DNA from: Strongylocentrotus purpuratus
Lineage: Eukaryota > Echinodermata > Echinoidea > Camarodonta > Strongylocentrotidae
Assembly: GCF_000002235.5 (NCBI RefSeq)
Contig: NW_022145599.1
Location: forward strand, 6,238,781-6,302,780
Direction of reading: 5' to 3'
DNA: 64,000 nucleotides
Position numbers and translations under genes: made by a program. Below the pieces are notes generated by a model. It had not been told where the DNA came from. It saw only the letters and a program-made list of their open reading frames with translations, and did no database searches. Below are positions 46,094-57,965 of this stretch, in pieces. Positions within the stretch are counted from its first letter, which is position 1; the number at the start of each line of letters is the position of its first letter.

Positions 46094-49000
46094 ATGGATA
46101 ATCATTACTCTCTGTCTAACCAGCGTGGTGAAACTACTCCTCTGATAGATGATCATCTATATGACAGTTCAAGCAATGAATTAAACACAGTCTGTTATCC
46201 CCAGTCAAATGAGAGAAGTCTTAAGAGACGCTGGAGAGACACTTACCCCTTGCCACCCGTCGTCCAAGTCACCCTGGGACTCATTGGCCTCTGGAGTCCG
46301 TTGCAGAGAACCAAATCGCCTACGACGATAACACAGCATTCCATTAACCTTCAGGAAATATTGGCATACAATTACGACGACAGAGACCAGCAAGAAGATT
46401 CGGATGATGGTTCGTCGCAAGAATACGTCGATAAACACGGAAACAAATACAACTACAGTCACGACAGCGACGACGACGTGGGAGATTGGTCAACAAAAGC
46501 ACGGGCTCGAGACCGAAAAAGTAAGTATCGATTTCAAAGACAGAAACATGTTGGACGACTTAGAAATTGTATGGAGTGCTTCACTGTTCTTCATTGATTA
46601 TAGTCCACATTTAAATTGAATAAGGGGATGTTTTATTGACACCGTTGTTTATTCATTAGGGTTCCCTTTTTCATTCATATTTAGATGTGTTTGAATGTCC
46701 GTTGAATTGCTGCTTTATATTGATATCAAGAATGTGATTTTATTCATTTATAAAGGGGGAAAAAACTAAAGGTGATAATGGGAGTAAAACGATAAGCACA
46801 TCGGGCTCGTTCCTATTTAAAAAAAATGTTGTTTTTCTTCTTCCCAGACATGACATCTCGTAAGTCATTTTCGTTATGAACGAGTGACCTATCACTTCAA
46901 ATTGACGTCTTCTGACTGTAAAGCTCATTGTATCTCAGACATGAATACATTGTCCCCCGAACTTTTAATTCACAGATTATGCGAAATTCATAGCTCGAAG
47001 ATACAAAAGGAATAGTAATATTGGATGACCTTTCCGGTTGCATTTATTTGATTGTTTGGTATATAAATACATATCGCATCGACAACACATACTCTAGCTA
47101 CATTTACTCTACGGTCAATATCCTGCTCTAATCTCATTAATAACTTCAACCGTGCACCGAACTTAACCCCTAACCCTAACTTAAAACCAGAGTTAAAAAA
47201 CCTACCCCCTAATACAATCATGTATTAAATCTTTGACGAAATGAAGACTACATTAATAGTCGCTAAACATATATATCGGAAGGGCTCTTTGGTTACCGTT
47301 AGCCTCATCCTTCATCTTTGAAAAAGACACAAGATATCACGCTTCTAATAAAATAAACTTCACTTTACTTGATTTAAGCGTCAATGTTATCCATGGAATT
47401 GACCCATTACAAAAAAGCCTATTCCAATTATAGTTCTTTATCGTGATGATTTAAATGATAAGAGGGAGACGATGGCTCAGTAACTTGCTGGAGTGCTCTC
47501 TGTTTTGCATTATCTAGCAATATTATTCAACGAAAATGCTTATCGATCCTACACTCTTAATGCAAGTTTTTAAAATTGGATTTAAAAAAAAGCATTTTCA
47601 TTTCAATGGCTCAATCATGACACCACTGTAAACCCCATGGCATTGGCATGATTTCGGCGCCAGGGCTGTTTTGGGGCATCTTGAGTAGACCCCACCCTTC
47701 CCTAACTTCTGGAAACGGCACTAGAACACTGATTTTTCTTCGTCCCATAATTTAGATTATCGCTAGCTTTATAAGCGGCTCAATCTTAACATGCTATAAC
47801 TTAGACTAAGAGAAGTAACGTGATGTAAATGGACTATCACATCAAAACGAGCTCTAACTTACCCGACCAGTTTTTCTATAGTTCTTTTAGTTAAACTCCC
47901 AAGTGAGTAGGTTGAATATCATCGCAAGAATCCCAGTAAAGAAACATTTTCTTGTTTCAGATACCATGCTAGGCATTGTAAGAAGAAAAAAAATCATCAT
48001 AATCGTATTAATTTTATTATTTTCTTTTACAGGTTGGGTGAAATCTTTCAACGTTTGCGCCTTCTTGTACCTCCTTTTACCGTGCTGCCTGATGACGTAT
48101 GATTTTCAGAGCTACATGAAGTTCTACTGGGGCAAGAAAGAAGAATTTCTTCATCTGGTTGCATACTTTACGTACCTCTTTCAAATCATGGTCATACCTT
48201 TCTGGTGTTTCTACGCGCGAATTCTCTACCTGACCCTTGGTCGCCGTTATCGAGAAGGATATCCACTGTGCCGATCCTTTCTTTCGACACGCGTAGCGAT
48301 TCTGAGGAATTCACGTTCTGGCGCCAAAGGTCTATCCTGGTTTCGACTGATTTTCTTTCTTGCATGGCCAGTAACAAATGCCATGCTCCGCTTTGTCAAT
48401 GACTACTATTTTCGATCTTGTTATACCCTAACAACATATAAAGAAATAACACATTGGTGTGCTTTTCTTGGCTATGTCTTTTATGGTTGTTTTTGTTATC
48501 TCATCTATATCGAACGCCTTTCGTTTGAATGTGAAGTGCGACATATTTCTGCTTTCGCCCGCAAACATGCATCGGTTAAAAATATCGATCAAGTGTGCAG
48601 AAGAATATCCCGATTTTACGCGCAGTACAACGTACTACGTCGACCCATCAGGAGATGGATGGCTTTCACCATGGTTGTTGCGACTTGGGGACTGACCGCT
48701 CATATTCTTTGGAATTATCTCGTTTTCAGTGATAAAAATATGGATGCTCGGAACCTCCCCAAATTACTTTTCCTCAATGTCTTGATCGGCTCACAGAAAA
48801 TCATGTTCTTCGTCGTCCCGTGCGTTGCGATTGGTGGGCTAAACCTGGAGCACGTCTGGAAACAATTCAAGTATGAAATCGCAAAGCATCGACAGCACGT
48901 CCACGATGATTACTGGACAGCCATCAATAGATACCTACATGAGATCAATGTAGATCACTCCGGTGATCTTACTCCTACACTTATCTTCAGTGCTATAGGG

Positions 49001-49096
49001 TTTTATTTGGGACATATGGGTGAAAACGACCAGGAGCACAGAAGGTGGAACTATCCGCCGGCGGACTGCAATCATACACATCATGGTAGAGTCTAG
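46094..49096 (+). CDS. 7-transmembrane receptor-like protein, paralogue B (2 exons, 496 aa)
   Basis: Exon 1 46094-46520 (donor GTAAGT), exon 2 48033-49096 (acceptor TTTTACAG), phase 1, 1491 nt in one frame. An in-frame TAA at 46073 supports the start. Residues 1-142 are hydrophilic, with an ETTPLI dileucine-type motif, an LP...V.LGLIGLWS patch also present in paralogue A (LP...FLGHWS), and an acidic stretch. Hydrophobic segments are at about 148-165, 182-208, 244-264, 281-302, 351-373, 385-411 and 455-471. Motifs: YGCFCYLIYIERLSFE, RRWMAFTMVVATWGLT, GGLNLEHVW. The 48-residue loop between segments 4 and 5 is basic, which puts it and the N-terminus in the cytoplasm by the positive-inside rule. 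Candidate gustatory-receptor-like protein. Alternatively it belongs to an echinoderm-specific family. The last codons and the stop abut a SINE head. Confidence 0.87.
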
Positions 49097-49440
49097 AGGT
49101 GTCGCTGTCAAGATGTTTAAATACTTGACTGGAAGTGCGAAGGTCATGGGTTCGAGTTCCGGCGTGACACTGGTCTCTATAGAAAGACATTAATAGACCG
49201 GTGTACTCGATCTCCGCCCATTTTTTAAATATGTATACCTATGTAGGACCGAGTTTGTTGAATGCTGTGAACAAGTCAGTCGTCGATAGTCTAGCTCGGA
49301 CCGGGGTTATGGTCAACCGCTTTTGAGCACCATGCTGGTGAATATTAGCTCTATAAACATATCCTGTTATTAATAGAAAAAGTAGTAATTGTAGTAGTGT
49401 AGATGTAGTAGTAGTAGTAGAAGTCGTGAAGGTAATAGTA
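49080..49440 (+). mobile_element. tRNA-derived SINE at the 3' end of paralogue B
   Basis: A B-box-like GGTTCGAGTTCC lies at 49149-49160, preceded at tRNA spacing by TCTAGAGGTGTCGC, a plausible degenerate A box. The element continues to ACCGCTTTTGAGCACCATG, CTCTATAAACATATCC and a (TAG)n-type tail near 49,400. The stop codon TAG at 49094 lies in the A-box region, so the SINE may supply the stop and final residues. The same SINE sits at the same place in paralogue C, so insertion predates the duplication. Confidence 0.65.
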
Positions 49441-49570
49441 TTTCCATTGTGCACGTAGGTTGGTTTGTAAAGTTGAATTGAAATGAATTGAACTTTATTT
49501 GATTCCAATCACAGTAAAAATGACATTAGACATTGTTGTAAGACATAGGCAAAGAAATACATTGAAATAC

Positions 49571-49593
49571 ATATATATATATATATATATATG
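49571..49593. repeat. (TA)n microsatellite
   Basis: About 11 TA units beyond the SINE. It is not present at the same point in the other duplication copy. Confidence 0.9.
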
Positions 49594-50204
49594 TATACAT
49601 TGGAAAAAGATAAAGAAAGTGGTTGTTCAGTGGTAGGGATAGGGGCGTGGTCTTCGATAGGCCTCCAATATTCAAGGGGTGTGTCACACGCATCATCCAG
49701 AGACAAATACGTCGCATGTGATACGTGCCAGTTGATCCCCAAAAAATGATTCTGTACAAAATAATAATTGTCAAAAAGGTCAACGGAAGATATTCCCAAT
49801 CACAAAGAAACAAAGAAAGGATGGTTATTAGATTTAAAGTTTGTTTATTAGGTAATTGAGTTATAAATCATGCATAAAGCTGTTTAAATGTCCACCTTGT
49901 TTTTGAGGGTGGTAGATTTATTATAAAGGAAGAGAGACCTCGATAAATCATTCCCAGTGTCGGTTGAAATCCTGGAACAACACCTGTTAAAAACAATGTG
50001 GGGCATTATCAATCCTGTCATGCATTTATAACTACTTTAAAAAAAATGAACAGTGATAATTCTGAACAATATGAGAGTTCTTGTATAGTGCATTTTACAT
50101 ATGAAAATGGTCTTAACCATCAACACCATCCATCTTAACACCATTACACCCACCAAAGTCACCACCATCACCCAAATACTCAAACCACTCAAACAGCTTA
50201 AAAG

Positions 50205-50702
50205 ATGTTTTAGATTTTTAGTTTTAGAATTAAATTGTTATACTTGAATTTGAACGCTTAAGGCACTACCTTGGAAATTCTAAAACTTCCTCATTTATTT
50301 TCTAATTTTTCTTCTGACTCCCAATCTTTACCTTTTCATCCTACTTCTCTTTTTCCTTATATCCATCATCCATATCATTTCATTGTTTTTGTATGAATAC
50401 TTTGCTTTACTTGATACTTGCTTTTCGATATTTCTTTTGAATTAATTATACTTCTACCTGATTTGGAATGACACTGTGTCGAAATGATTTCAAGGAATTT
50501 AAACTTTACAAGCTATGCTTTTGACGTTCCTTTTTCACATGTAATTTTGAAATAATCTCGTGTAAATGCAAAACAAACTTATGCTGTGTAAATGTCTTTT
50601 TAGTGTTCATGAATATCGATTTGTTTAGTATGCTATGTTTTGTTAATGTATTTTTGTTCATGTAAAATAAAAGAAACTAAACTGAAACTGAGCTAAACTG
50701 AA
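50205..50702 (+). mobile_element. LINE 3'-end insertion in duplication copy 1
   Basis: The flanks (CACCACCATCAC before, CACCTCC after) align with copy 2, but this block does not. It ends in GTAAAATAAAAGAAACTAAA and CTGAAACTGAG-type repeats, a tail style of L1-Tx1 elements. It is probably a 5'-truncated LINE inserted after the segmental duplication. No coding frame remains. Confidence 0.55.
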
Positions 50703-50854
50703 ATCACAACCACCTCCTTTACTTACCTCCCATCTTCGGTGTCTTTCTCTTAAGAGTATGCACGAGTTCAGATCACACGGTACTGTGTGCTTCGTCATTC
50801 ACACTCCTGATGCCATTTTCGATCGGTAATACAACAGGAGTGGATATGAGTAGG

Positions 50855-50855
<1 letters not shown>

Positions 50856-50891
<36 letters not shown>

Positions 50892-50922
50892 AGAGAGAGA
50901 GAGGGAGGGAGAGAGAGAGAGG

Positions 50923-50967
<45 letters not shown>

Positions 50968-50995
50968 TAGAGAGGGAGAGAGAAGCAGGAATAAT
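50856..50995. repeat. (GA)n-rich low-complexity array
   Basis: AGAG and GGGAGGGAGAGA units over about 140 bp. A shorter relative lies in copy 2 at 57,726-57,840. Long Arg/Glu or Ser/Leu open frames on both strands are artefacts. Confidence 0.95.
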
Positions 50996-51060
50996 CAAGA
51001 GAGGAGAGGGGGAAGAACTTGAGAAAGAGAGAGTGAAAAAGGTTAAGGAGAAAAGGAAAT

Positions 51061-51819
51061 GAGAAGGGAATAAAAGTGAAATAAAATGTAGGTCCAATTG
51101 GGTCGTTTATTTCCGGTTCAAGCACCCCTAAAAGCCCGCTGACGCCTAATTTTAATACCCCCCCCCCCCCCCATACACACAAACACACACACACCACCCT
51201 CCTTGTTTGTTTTGTTCTGGGTCTCTCTTTGTCTCTCTTTGTCTCTCTCTTTTTCTATCTCTCTCTCTCACACATGGACACCAACTCCCACCCACCCCAA
51301 CCCCACCTCCCACCCACCCCACCCCCACCTCCTACCTACACACACACATTGGTGGTATAGCCTTCAAATTTGCAAACGAATGTTTAGTTTCGCAAGAGTG
51401 TTTCCGACATCTCGCAAGAAAGTGTCGAATCATCTCACGGGTATAACTTCTTCTTTCTCTATGATGAAGAAAAAGAATGTTAAGAATAATATGATTTGTG
51501 GAAATCATTAATTCATTATGAATAAACACTTCCTGCGATTGTGATAAATTCTTCTACAAGTGGGATTACTTCTTTAGTTGACGCAAACAAGAGACGTAAC
51601 GCTTATTGAAATAATAGTTATGATGAATACCCGTACAGCTGTGATAAACTATTTTTGAGAAAAGTCACAAAACTATCGTTTTCTGAAATCATATTCCACC
51701 GCATACGTAGAAGTAAATAAATATGCATAAAGAAAAGGAAAAGGACATGAAAATACCTTTTTTATGATTCATGATTCATTACAATGAAACATTGTGAAAT
51801 TTGTCGGATGTAATTCCCC
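51061..51819. other. Spacer between the two duplication copies
   Basis: It begins with C and CA-rich low-complexity DNA (51,157-51,350), then AT-rich sequence. No gene is supported. Confidence 0.5.
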
Positions 51820-52076
51820 TAACTAGTATTACATAATGTAACTGTGATTAATAATCCCTGGTTCCTAATTGAGGTGATTTTTTTTTATTAATAATAATGA
51901 CATACGTAATGTGAAACCTGCACCACTCTGCAGGAAGGAGATGAGAAATTATGTCTCTGTAATATGTATTTAATAACTAATGAGCAGTAAGATACTATTA
52001 ATAACTCTCGAATACTTTATCCAATGACAGATGAGTTTCCCTGCCGTAATTCTAGATGTCCTTGTGAATACTGCTA

Positions 52077-52084
52077 ATTTGCAT
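52077..52084 (+). promoter_or_regulatory. Octamer-like ATTTGCAT upstream of paralogue C
   Basis: Lies 384 bp before the start codon, in the same conserved block as in paralogue B (CTGCTAATTTGCAT, then GATTGGTTCT). Confidence 0.35.
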
Positions 52085-52460
52085 ATTCATTAGCTGGAAG
52101 ATTCGAAGTGATTGGTTCTTGGTATGATTTATGGGTGGGAATTACAGAGTGAAGAACGTCTTACAGGAGAAGCATTACGCTATTTTCATCCCTCCATTCC
52201 ACTTGCTCGCAGTCACGTTCATAGTAAACATTATGAAGGGACCTACGTTCGGTGTGGAAAACTGTAACTATTGAGACATCGTTTTACTTAGCTCTTCTGA
52301 TTAGAGGATACCGACGAAGAACTTTCTACCGTGCTGGACCTGTTGTTATTTAATAGGGCTACGTACGTGATTTTCAACAAATTACAAACAGTCTTTGAGA
52401 CATTAGAATCACTATCCAGACGACCCTTCTCCTTCAACGTAATATCAAGTAAATCCCATC

Positions 52461-55303
52461 ATGGATAACTACTTTCTGTCTATTCAGCGTGATGAAACTA
52501 CTCCCCTGGTAGAGGATCATCTATTTGACAGTTCAAGCATTGAATATAACACATGGTATCCCCAACCAAATGAGAGACGTCTTCAGAGTCGCTGGAGAGA
52601 TAATTACCCCTTACCATCCGTCGTCCAAGTAACCCTGGGACTCCTCGGCCTCTGGAGTCCACAGCGGAGAACCCATTCACAGTCGACAATATCACAATAT
52701 CCCAATAATATTGAAGAAGTATCGACAAACAAGGACGACAGAGACCAGGGAGAAGACTCGGATGATGGTTCGACGCAAGAATACGTCGATAAAAACGGGA
52801 AAAGGTACGACTACAGTCATGACAGCGCCGACGCTGTCGGAGATCGGCCACGAAAAGCACGGGCTCAAGATCGAAATTGTAAGTATCTATTTTAAAGACA
52901 AAAATATGTTGGATAAATGGAGTGTTTCTCTGTTCTTAATTGCTATCCACATTTAATTTGAATTAGTGAATATAAAATATGGTTTGGGATGATCTTTCCG
53001 GTTGCATTTATTTTATGGTTTGGTATATAAATACATTATCGTATCGACAACACATACGTACTCTGGCGACAATTATTCTACGGTCAATATCCTGCTCTAA
53101 TCTCATTCCTAACTTCAACCGTGCACCGAACTCATCCCCTAACCCTAACCTAAAACCCGAGTTACAAAACCCTGACCCCTAATTCAATAATTTACTATAT
53201 CTTTGACGATATAAAGACCGGAGTAATAGTCGCCAGAAAATATTATATCGGAGGGGTTCTTTGGTTGGCAACACCCGTCATCTTTGAAAAAGTCACAATA
53301 TATCACGTTTATAATAATTAACATCACTTCACGTGATATAAGCGTCAGTTTTTATCCATGGAAATTCCTCATTTACCAAATCCTATTCTAATTTTAGTTT
53401 TTTATCATGAAAATTAAAATGATAAGAGGGAGTCAATGGCTGAGTTACTCTTGCAGGAATGTTTGTGTGTGTAATATGTTTTTTACAGACGTGTATCAAT
53501 CAGATGATTATTCACGATTATTCACGAAAAACGTGACTCAGTTTCGAAACGGGGTCGCCTGAGTCAGTTTGTAGGCGAAGACAGAGAGCTGACCAAGTGA
53601 ACGTGCGGTACGTGCCGCTAGACCAATTCACATCTCCAGAGTGCTCTCTATTTTGCAATATATAGCAATGTTATTCATCGAAAATCTATGTCCATTAGTA
53701 TCGTTAACACACAAGTTGTATATTTACAAAACTGATGCTTATCGATCCACTCTTAATGCACGTTTTAAAAATTGGATTTGGAATCAGAATGTTCAATTCA
53801 ATGGCTCGATCCACACTACACGACTGTTCGAACTCCCTAGCATTGGCATAATTTGGGCGTCAGGACTTGGGGGGGGGGCAGTAGACCCCCTCCCTTCCCT
53901 AAATTCTTGATACGGCTCTAGACAACTGCTTTTGTTGTTGTTTTCTTTAACTGAATTATCTTTGGCTTTACTAGGGGATCAATGTGAACATGCTATGAGA
54001 CTAACAGAAGCATATTGATGTAAATGGAACATCACGTCAAGGCTTCCAATTATATCTCACCATGCCTCTGTTTTATATGATCTTTGTAATTTAAACTCCC
54101 AAGTATTACAGTAGGTTTGATATCATTGCAAGAATAACAAGAAAGAAACAAATTCTCGTTTTAGATACCGAGCGAGGTATTAAAAAGAGAGAAAACCCCT
54201 TCATTATAATCATTTTACTTTGATTATTATCTTTTACAGGTTGGGTGATAACTTCTAATATTTGCGCCTTCTTGTACCTCCTTCTATCGTGCTGCCTGAT
54301 GACGTATGATTTTCAGAGATACATGGGGTTCTACTGGGGCAAGAAAGAAGATGTTCTTCATCTGGTGTCATACTTCACGTACCTCTTTCAAATCATCGTC
54401 ATACCCTTCTGGTGTTTCTACGCGAGAATTCTCTACCTGACCCTTGGTCGCCGTTATCGAGAAGGATATCCACTGTGCCGATCCTTTATTTCGACACGCG
54501 TAGCGATTCTCAGGAATTCACGTTTTGGCGCCAAAGGTCTTTCCTGGTTTCGACTGATTTTCTTTCTTGCATGGCCAGTAACAAATGCCATGCTTCGCTT
54601 TGTCAATGACTACTATTTTCGATATTGCTCTTTTGTCACATTATATAAAGAAATAACACATTGGTGTGCTTTTCTTGGCTATATCTTTTATGGTTGTTTT
54701 TGTTATCTCATCTATATCGAACGTCTTTCGTTTGAATGTGAAGTCCATCAGATTTCTGCTTTCGCCCGCGAGCAGGCATCGGGAAAGAATATCGATCGAG
54801 TGTGCAGCAGAATATCTCGATTTTACGCAAAGTACAACGTACTACGTAGACTCATCAGGAGATGGATGGCTTTCACCATGTTTGTTGCGACTTGGGGACT
54901 GACCGCTCATATTCTATGGAATTATCTCGTTTTCAGTGATAAAAATATTGACCTTCAGAACCTCCCCATATTACGTTCCCTCAATGTCGTGGTCAGCTCA
55001 CAGAAAATCATGTTCTTCGTCGTCCCGTGCGTTGCGATTGGAGGGCTAAACCTGGAGCACGTCTGGAAGCGATTCAGGAACGAAATCGGAAAGCATCGAC
55101 AGCACGTTCACGATGCTTACTGGAAAGCCATCAATAGATACCTACATGAGATCAATGTAGATCACTCCGGTGATCTTACCCCTACACTTATCTTCAGTGC
55201 TATAGGGTTTTATTTGGGACATATGGGGGACAACGACCAGGAGCACACAAGGTGGAACTATCCACCGGCGGACTGCAATCATACACATCATGGTAGAGCC
55301 TAG
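52461..55303 (+). CDS. 7-transmembrane receptor-like protein, paralogue C (2 exons, 493 aa)
   Basis: Exon 1 52461-52878 (donor GTAAGT), exon 2 54240-55303 (acceptor TTTTACAG), phase 1, 1482 nt in one frame. Exon 2 has exactly the same length (1064 nt) as in paralogue B. By eye about 85 percent of residues in exon 2 are identical to B; exon 1 is more divergent and 9 nt shorter. All seven hydrophobic segments and the YGCFCYLIYIERLSFE, WMAFT and GGLNLEHVW motifs are kept. Replacements are dense after segment 3 (RYCSFVTLYKE against RSCYTLTTYKE), between segments 5 and 6 (KNIDLQNLPILRS against KNMDARNLPKLLF) and in the 4-5 loop. The final 50 residues are nearly unchanged. It has the same in-frame upstream stop and the same SINE at the end. 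Both copies look functional. Family assignment carries the same caution as for B. Confidence 0.87.
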
Positions 55304-55472
55304 AGGTGTCGCTGTCCAGATGTTTAAATACTTGACTGGAAATACGAAGGTCATGGGTTCGAGTTCCGGCATCAGGCGCGTACGCAGGATTTTTTCAAGG
55401 GGGGGGGGGGTTTAACATTTATAAATCGGGCCAGAAATTTCGCAACGACTCAGCCAGCCGCTGAATAAGCGG

Positions 55473-55511
<39 letters not shown>

Positions 55512-56090
55512 AAGAGGACACTTTATTTTTTTTGGTCTCGAAATTTGGAAATTTGACATTTGGTTCCGTTGGGGGGGGGTAAGGTCACCTTTTTTAGGTC
55601 AGCCATGGGATTATTATTTTTTTTTTTTTTTTTTTTAATAATTAAAAAAAAAAAAAAAAAATCCAAAGGTTTTTTTTTAGGGGGTTTAAGGAGGGGGTTA
55701 CACACAAAAAAAAATACCAAAGGGGAGGGTTTAACCCCCCCATACCCTCCCCCCCCCCCCTCCTGTGTACGCGCCTGTCCGGCATGACACTAGTCTCTAT
55801 AGGAAGACATTAAACGACTTTTACCACGTGTTCTCCTTCCATTCGTTAAGTAAGTTTACCTACCAGAAGGACAGATGTCCTTGAATGCTGTGAACACAGT
55901 CATCAATAACCAGCTTGAACCGCTGTATTTGTCATCCGCTTTTGAGCACCATGGTCATGGTGGATCTTGTGAGCGCTATAAAAATATCCAGTTAGTAATA
56001 ATATTACTACTAGTAGTAGTAGTATAGTAGTAGTAGTAGTAGTATAGATGTAGTAGTAGTAGTACTAGTAGTCATGGTGGTAGGAGTAGT
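55285..56090 (+). mobile_element. tRNA-derived SINE at the 3' end of paralogue C, split by a MITE
   Basis: B-box-like GGTTCGAGTTCC at 55356-55367. The SINE resumes after the MITE at 55,778 (TCCGGCATGACACTAGTC) and ends in (TAG)n near 56,090, with GAGCGCTATAAAAATATCC before the tail. Orthologous in position to the SINE at 49,080. Confidence 0.65.
55373..55777. mobile_element. hAT-type MITE with 8-bp target duplication
   Basis: Ends: CAGGCGCGTACGCAGGA on the left, reverse complement of the right CAGGCGCGTACACAGGA, 16 of 17 matching. It is flanked on both sides by TCCGGCAT (55365-55372 and 55778-55785), an 8-bp duplication as made by hAT transposases. Paralogue B at 49,155-49,175 shows the unoccupied site (TTCCGGCGTGACAC). 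The interior is 405 bp of G, C, A and T runs, including a G run of about 33 near 55,478, with no coding capacity. Confidence 0.93.
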
Positions 56091-57860
56091 AGTAATAGTA
56101 GGTCCATTTTTCACGTAGGGCTGTTTGTAAAGTCGTTGTTCAGTGGTAGGGATAAGGGCGTGGTCCCCGATAGTCCTCCACTATTCGAGGGTTGGGGCAC
56201 ACGCATCAGTCGGAAACAAAAACGTCGCATGTGATACGTAGCAGTTAATCCAAAAATATTTTGGAGGAAGTGGATGGATCTTGAAGAGGTTCCCCAAAAC
56301 TGTTGATAGATGGTTCTGTACAAAATGTAAATTATCAAAAAGGTCAAAGGAGGATATTGACAATTTCAAAGAAACATAGAAATGACGCTTATTAGATTTA
56401 ACATTTATTCATTAAGTTATAAATCATGCATGAAACTGTTTAAAGTTGCACTTTGTTCTTCTTTATGGTAGATCCAGAAGTTATTTTAAAGGAAATACTA
56501 CCTTAAGAAATCTTAACAAAATCATTACCAGTGTCGGTCGAAATCTTATAACTACACATATGAATGTCTATGTTGCTCTGAATGATAGAAAGTATATCCA
56601 GTAAAGATTGTTATGATAGTGTGAATACATTAAATCAACCGTTAAAATCAAAATTCGAAATATGTTTGTTTCAGGAAAAGAAGTCTGCTAGGATTTGGGT
56701 AAAATATGTAAGTTCATGTTGCTAGAGCTCATGAAAGATTACAGAAGGACAAGAGTGAAGTAATATCAGTGAATTATTTTATAGAAAGAAAAGGCTGGCA
56801 TAATGTCTATTTATCTTACTCATAATTACAATTGCATAGACATGTTGCGTATGGCAGCGAAAACATGATGAAAATTTGAAGGGGTTATCTTTTATCGCAG
56901 GACGGGAACATTTTCTTGCTGTTGAGACTTGAAAACAATGTGGGGGCTTCATCAATACTGTCAAACATTTATTACTACTTCACTAGGATTGTTTTTCAAG
57001 TATTTAATGTGTTAGCAAAAAAATAATACTGAGCTGGAAGAATTGTTGAATACTTGAATTTCTATCAAATGTTATTTTGTATTCAATAATTGAGTAATAA
57101 ATGCAAATATGTATGGAAATAAACACCTTGCTTGAGGAAGAGAGAGGAGAAAAAAAAAACGACTTCACAAAATATGAACAGTGATCATACTATAAAAGAT
57201 GGGAGTTGTTGCTACCTTGTTTGGCGTTCAACAATAACGGTTAGAGCAACGTCGATCTGGCGCTGCTCAGTGGCTGCCGGGCTCACGATCAATTGGGCAA
57301 AAAGAATTTCCGTTTCGGTTTAATAAAATTTGGAGTGGACTATTAGGCTATCATTATTATTATTATAAACAAAATAAGAGTTCTTGTATAGTTCATTTTA
57401 CTTTTGAAAATGGTCTTAACCATCAACGCCCGACACCTTTACACCATCACACCCACCCCACCACCACCGCCACCACCACCGCCACCACCTAACCTCCCAC
57501 CTTCAGTTTCTTCCTCATAAGTTTATTCACGAGTTCGGATCACACGATATTTTGTGCTTTGTCACACGCCTGATGCTATTTTTGATCGGTAATAAAACAA
57601 GAAATGAAACAAATGCAAGTCTACAATGTTTTCTTCGTATAACTATTAAGTTGGAGAAAAGAAAGGAAATGATATTCAAAGCGCGAGGGAAGAACAAAAG
57701 TGGAGTGGATAGGAATGGGAATGCAGAGAGAGAGAAGCAGGAATAATCGAGAGAAAATAGGGGAAAGAACTGGAGAGAGAGCGAGAGAGGGAGAGAGAGA
57801 GAGAGAGAGAGAGAGAAGGGGAGAGAGAGGGAGAGAGAGATGCAATAGAGAACGATGCAT

Positions 57861-57965
57861 TCAATATTTCCAGCATACATAATTATAATTGAATATTTAC
57901 TAAAAAGAGAGAGAAAGAAAAGAGAGAGAGATGTCTGCATTATTTGTAACTATGGTATAAAGCAA
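57861..57965. other. Junction between duplication copy 2 and the LINE nest
   Basis: A short AT-rich and GA-rich stretch with no supported feature. Confidence 0.4.

Larger units (their letters stand above)
45500..51060. repeat. Segmental duplication, copy 1 (paralogue B unit)
   Basis: Alignable with 51,820-57,860 from an upstream block (GAGGTGATTTTTT; CAGGAAGGA; CCGTAATTCTAGAT), through both exons and the intron (for example CTTTCCGGTTGCATTTATTT and CGGTCAATATCCTGCTCTAA), to the GA-rich end. Start codons are 6,367 bp apart and stop codons 6,207 bp apart. Differences are mostly insertions: a LINE tail here, and a hAT MITE and an intron insert in the other copy. Confidence 0.9.
51820..57860. 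repeat. Segmental duplication, copy 2 (paralogue C unit)
   Basis: The partner of 45,500-51,060. Private insertions relative to copy 1 include about 53,461-53,640 and 53,690-53,740 in the intron and 55,373-55,777 in the 3' flank. The region 56,400-57,400 is also longer than in copy 1. Confidence 0.9.

Noticed and set aside
49082-49170. Functional tRNA gene
   Set aside because: A B box is present, but the A box and stems are degenerate and the sequence continues into a SINE body with a simple-repeat tail, duplicated in copy 2.
50795-51197. Ser/Leu-rich or Arg/Glu-rich proteins on either strand
   Set aside because: Produced by the (GA)n array. No splice context or homology.
55523-55787. Phe/Lys-rich open frames at the hAT MITE
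   Set aside because: They come from T, A, G and C homopolymers inside the non-coding element.
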